In this document: piece by piece, positions 61,763-64,000 of the stretch
Numbering within the stretch: position 1 is the stretch's first letter
How the letters are laid out: each line of letters starts with the position of its first letter
Source of the DNA: Vibrio sp. 14G-20
GTDB lineage: Bacteria > Pseudomonadota > Gammaproteobacteria > Enterobacterales > Vibrionaceae
Assembly: GCF_026241515.1 (NCBI RefSeq)
Contig: NZ_JAPHPW010000022.1
Span: 23,809-87,808, forward strand
Direction: 5' to 3'
Length of the DNA: 64,000 bases
The notes under the pieces: generated by a model
Seen by the model: only the letters and a program-made list of their open reading frames with translations
What the model was told of the DNA's origin: nothing
The model's database searches: none
Made by a program: the position numbers and the translations under genes

Positions 61763-62911
61763 ATGACTATCGAAATCAAACCTGGTCAAACTCATATCCA
61801 ATCTAAAGCTATGGTCGCTTGGAAAGCGGGTGAGCCTCTAAAACGTGAAACTGTTGACGTTGAACTGCCAAAAGCAGGTGAAGTTCTTGTTCGTATCGTA
61901 GCGACTGGTGTTTGTCACACTGACGCATTCACATTATCAGGTGACGATCCAGAAGGTATCTTCCCTTCTATTCTTGGTCACGAAGGTGGCGGTATCGTTG
62001 AAATGATCGGCGAAGGCGTTACAAGTGTTGAAGTTGGCGACCACGTTATCCCACTTTACACAGCAGAATGTGGCGAATGTAAATTCTGTAAATCTGGTAA
62101 AACTAACCTATGCCAAGCGGTTCGTGAAACGCAAGGTAAAGGCCTAATGCCAGACGGTACAAGCCGCTTCTCTATCAATGGTGAGACAATCTTCCACTAC
62201 ATGGGTTGTTCTACTTTCTCTGAGTACACAGTACTTCCAGAAATTTCACTAGCGAAAGTAAGCAAAGAAGCACCGCTTGAAGAAGTTTGTCTTCTAGGTT
62301 GTGGTGTAACTACAGGTATGGGCGCAGTACTGAACACAGCTAAAGTTGAAAAAGGCGACAACGTTGCTGTATTCGGCCTAGGTGGTATCGGTCTTTCTGC
62401 AATCATTGGTGCTCGCATGGCTGGTGCTGACCGCATCATCGGTGTTGATATCAACGAGAGCAAATTCGAGCTAGCTAAACAGCTTGGCGCGACAGACTGC
62501 ATCAACCCAATGAACTTCGACAAGCCAATCCAAGACGTTATCGTTGAGATGACAGACGGTGGTGTTGAGTACTCTTTCGAGTGTATCGGTAACGTAAACG
62601 TGATGCGTCAAGCGCTTGAGTGTTGTCACAAAGGTTGGGGCGAGTCAGTAATCATCGGTGTTGCAGGAGCAGGCCAAGAGATAGCAACTCGTCCATTCCA
62701 ACTAGTGACTGGTCGTGTATGGCGTGGTTCTGCTTTCGGTGGTGTTAAAGGCCGCTCTGAGCTTCCAGAAATCGTAAACCGTTACATGGCGGGTGAGTTT
62801 GGTCTTCAAGAGTTCATCACTCACACAATGAGCCTTGATGAAGTAAACGACGCATTCGACCTAATGCACAAAGGTGAATCTATCCGTACTGTTCTGCACA
62901 TGGACAGATAA
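61763..62911 (+). CDS. frmA: S-(hydroxymethyl)glutathione dehydrogenase (class III ADH)
   Basis: 382 residues, zinc-dependent. It oxidises S-hydroxymethylglutathione to S-formylglutathione with NAD. Catalytic zinc ligands: Cys in TGVCHTD, His in GHEGGG, and the later Cys in LLGCGVTTG; structural zinc cysteines in AECGECKFCKSGKTNLC. The NAD fold has GLGGIGLSAI. First gene of the two-step formaldehyde pathway. Length and motifs are those of family members throughout bacteria. Confidence 0.94.
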   Translation: MTIEIKPGQTHIQSKAMVAWKAGEPLKRETVDVELPKAGEVLVRIVATGVCHTDAFTLSGDDPEGIFPSILGHEGGGIVEMIGEGVTSVEVGDHVIPLYTAECGECKFCKSGKTNLCQAVRETQGKGLMPDGTSRFSINGETIFHYMGCSTFSEYTVLPEISLAKVSKEAPLEEVCLLGCGVTTGMGAVLNTAKVEKGDNVAVFGLGGIGLSAIIGARMAGADRIIGVDINESKFELAKQLGATDCINPMNFDKPIQDVIVEMTDGGVEYSFECIGNVNVMRQALECCHKGWGESVIIGVAGAGQEIATRPFQLVTGRVWRGSAFGGVKGRSELPEIVNRYMAGEFGLQEFITHTMSLDEVNDAFDLMHKGESIRTVLHMDR

Positions 62912-62919
62912 TTCTCCTT

Positions 62920-63009
62920 GGTCTCGATACTTAGGTGTCGAGACCACAGTTCTGACTTAAACATCAGAGCGAAACTGTCTTCACCACCTCCTGCCCGGTG
63001 GGTGGTGAA
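62920..63009 (+). other. Two stem-loops between frmA and fghA
   Basis: GGTCTCGA / TCGAGACC (62920-62945) and TTCACCACC / GGTGGTGAA (62980-63009) in the 156-base gap. Neither has a T-run, so partial attenuation or mRNA processing is more likely than termination. Confidence 0.5.
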
Positions 63010-63067
63010 ACTTTATGTAACATAGACAAATTTACTCCCAAACCATCAACCTAACGGAGCACAATAG

Positions 63068-63907
63068 ATGACAATCGAAAACATTAGCCAAGCAAAGGTT
63101 GCTGGTGGTTGGCACAAACAATACACCCACTTTTCTGCAACGCTTGACTGCAATATGCGTTTCGCGATTTTCTTGCCACCTAACGCAAGCAAAGAAAACC
63201 CAGTTCCTGTTTTGTATTGGTTATCAGGCTTAACCTGTACCGATGAAAACTTCATGCAAAAAGCTGGCGCGTTCAAAGCCGCCGCAGAGCAAGGCATTGC
63301 CATTGTTGCCCCAGACACAAGCCCACGTGGCGAAGGTGTTGCCGACGATGACAACTACGATTTAGGCCAAGGCGCAGGCTTCTACGTAAATGCCACTCAA
63401 GCACCATGGGACAGCCATTACCATATGTACGATTACGTGGTAACAGAGCTTCCAGCGCTGATTGAATCTTTCTTCCCTGTGACACCAGTGAAATCAATTT
63501 CTGGTCACAGCATGGGCGGACACGGTGCCATAACCATTGGCATCAAAAACGAAGATAGCTACCGTTCTATCTCGGCATTCAGCCCTATTAGTAACCCAAT
63601 GCAATGTCCTTGGGGACAAAAAGCATTCAACCAATATCTAGGCTTAGATATTGAAGAGTGGAAGCAATACGACGCCTCTGAGCTTCTAAAAACCCAAGGC
63701 ACTAAACTGCCAATGTTGGTAGACCAAGGCGAAGCAGACAACTTCCTAATTGAGCAGCTAAAGCCTGAGCAATTGGTCGAAGCAGCTAAGGTAACCAATG
63801 CCGATTTAGAGCTACGTATGCAGCCAGGTTACGACCACAGCTACTACTTCATCTCTAGCTTCATTGATGAGCACATTGAGTTCCACGCTGCTTACCTAAA
63901 CAAGTAA
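63068..63907 (+). CDS. fghA: S-formylglutathione hydrolase
   Basis: 279 residues, esterase D-type alpha/beta hydrolase. It splits S-formylglutathione into formate and glutathione. Nucleophile Ser in GHSMGGHGA (~149), catalytic Asp in VDQGEADNF and His in GYDHSYYF; the LSGLTCTDENF loop is characteristic. Follows frmA in the same direction, a standard pair. Confidence 0.94.
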   Translation: MTIENISQAKVAGGWHKQYTHFSATLDCNMRFAIFLPPNASKENPVPVLYWLSGLTCTDENFMQKAGAFKAAAEQGIAIVAPDTSPRGEGVADDDNYDLGQGAGFYVNATQAPWDSHYHMYDYVVTELPALIESFFPVTPVKSISGHSMGGHGAITIGIKNEDSYRSISAFSPISNPMQCPWGQKAFNQYLGLDIEEWKQYDASELLKTQGTKLPMLVDQGEADNFLIEQLKPEQLVEAAKVTNADLELRMQPGYDHSYYFISSFIDEHIEFHAAYLNK

Positions 63908-63920
63908 TCACCGTTATTTA

Positions 63921-63956
63921 GCCCACACCTTGCAACCGTAAGGTGTGGGCTTAATT
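63921..63956 (+). terminator. Terminator of fghA
   Basis: Stem GCCCACACCTT / AAGGTGTGGGC with an eight-base loop, followed by TTAATTATAT, 14 bases after the fghA stop. Confidence 0.75.
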
Positions 63957-64000
63957 ATATGGTCCGCCTCACTCTCAAGCCATTAAGCTTAGAGTAGGCT

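Noticed and set aside
1..64000. CRISPR array, transfer RNA genes, insertion sequences, prophage
   Set aside because: No regularly spaced repeats, tRNA-like cloverleaf tails, transposase or phage genes were seen; a tool-based scan would be needed to exclude small RNAs.

Overview
The window reads as a piece of a marine Vibrio chromosome, most like the Splendidus clade. This is judged from protein resemblance, moderate GC, AT-rich intergenic spacers, and Vibrio-typical families (DUF3012, DUF3010, DUF3316, a fructose-family PTS supercluster, mdtL-yidZ). I see no rRNA, tRNA, intact insertion sequence, integrase or CRISPR array. It looks like ordinary chromosomal sequence with several accessory clusters and four decayed or interrupted coding regions.

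Layout. 1-3.2 kb: a lone secreted protein, then a tight operon of five small exported proteins (942-3232). Each has exactly two cysteines after its signal peptide and two are paralogues; no function is recognised. 3.5-5.2 kb: a hibernation-factor-like protein, a DUF3012 lipoprotein and a HAD phosphatase gene that has lost both its reading frame start and its nucleophile. 5.2-8.3 kb: dgcA, dgcN and a LysR regulator, the marine D-glutamate catabolic cluster. 8.3-20.4 kb: SGNH hydrolase, SpoU methylase, two-transmembrane chemoreceptor, MagIII-like DNA glycosylase, regulators, DMT exporter, MocR regulator, CMD-family protein, GNAT, and a MerR-methyltransferase fusion cut by an amber codon. A remnant of a chemoreceptor gene lies at 14.3 kb.

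20.4-28.8 kb: yidZ-mdtL divergent from an aromatic amino acid transporter (the E. coli tna neighbourhood without tnaA), ohrR/ohr with four repeated operator-like sites, a NIT-domain chemoreceptor, a 57-residue zinc-ribbon protein and a TetR regulator. The TetR promoter and the CMD promoter, 10 kb apart, carry the same paired GAAC-N4-GTTC sites. 28.9-41.2 kb: a fructose/mannose-family PTS supercluster with three EIIC permeases, manA, an AraC regulator, an SSS symporter and an HPr-like-EIIA protein whose HPr histidine position is not conserved.

41.3-49 kb: a Ugp-like ABC importer in one operon with a CehA/PHP metallohydrolase and a HAD phosphatase, preceded by a LysR gene. 49.2-51.8 kb: an orphan OppA/MppA-type binding protein divergent from mpaA, a murein-peptide recycling pair. 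52-58.2 kb: an AraC regulator followed by a four-gene envelope cluster (an outer-membrane-type protein, two SxxK serine hydrolases and a porin), the best candidate with the 942-3232 operon for an undescribed system. 58.5-64 kb: SMR efflux protein, a large lipoprotein phosphoesterase, and the glutathione-dependent formaldehyde detoxification pair frmA-fghA.
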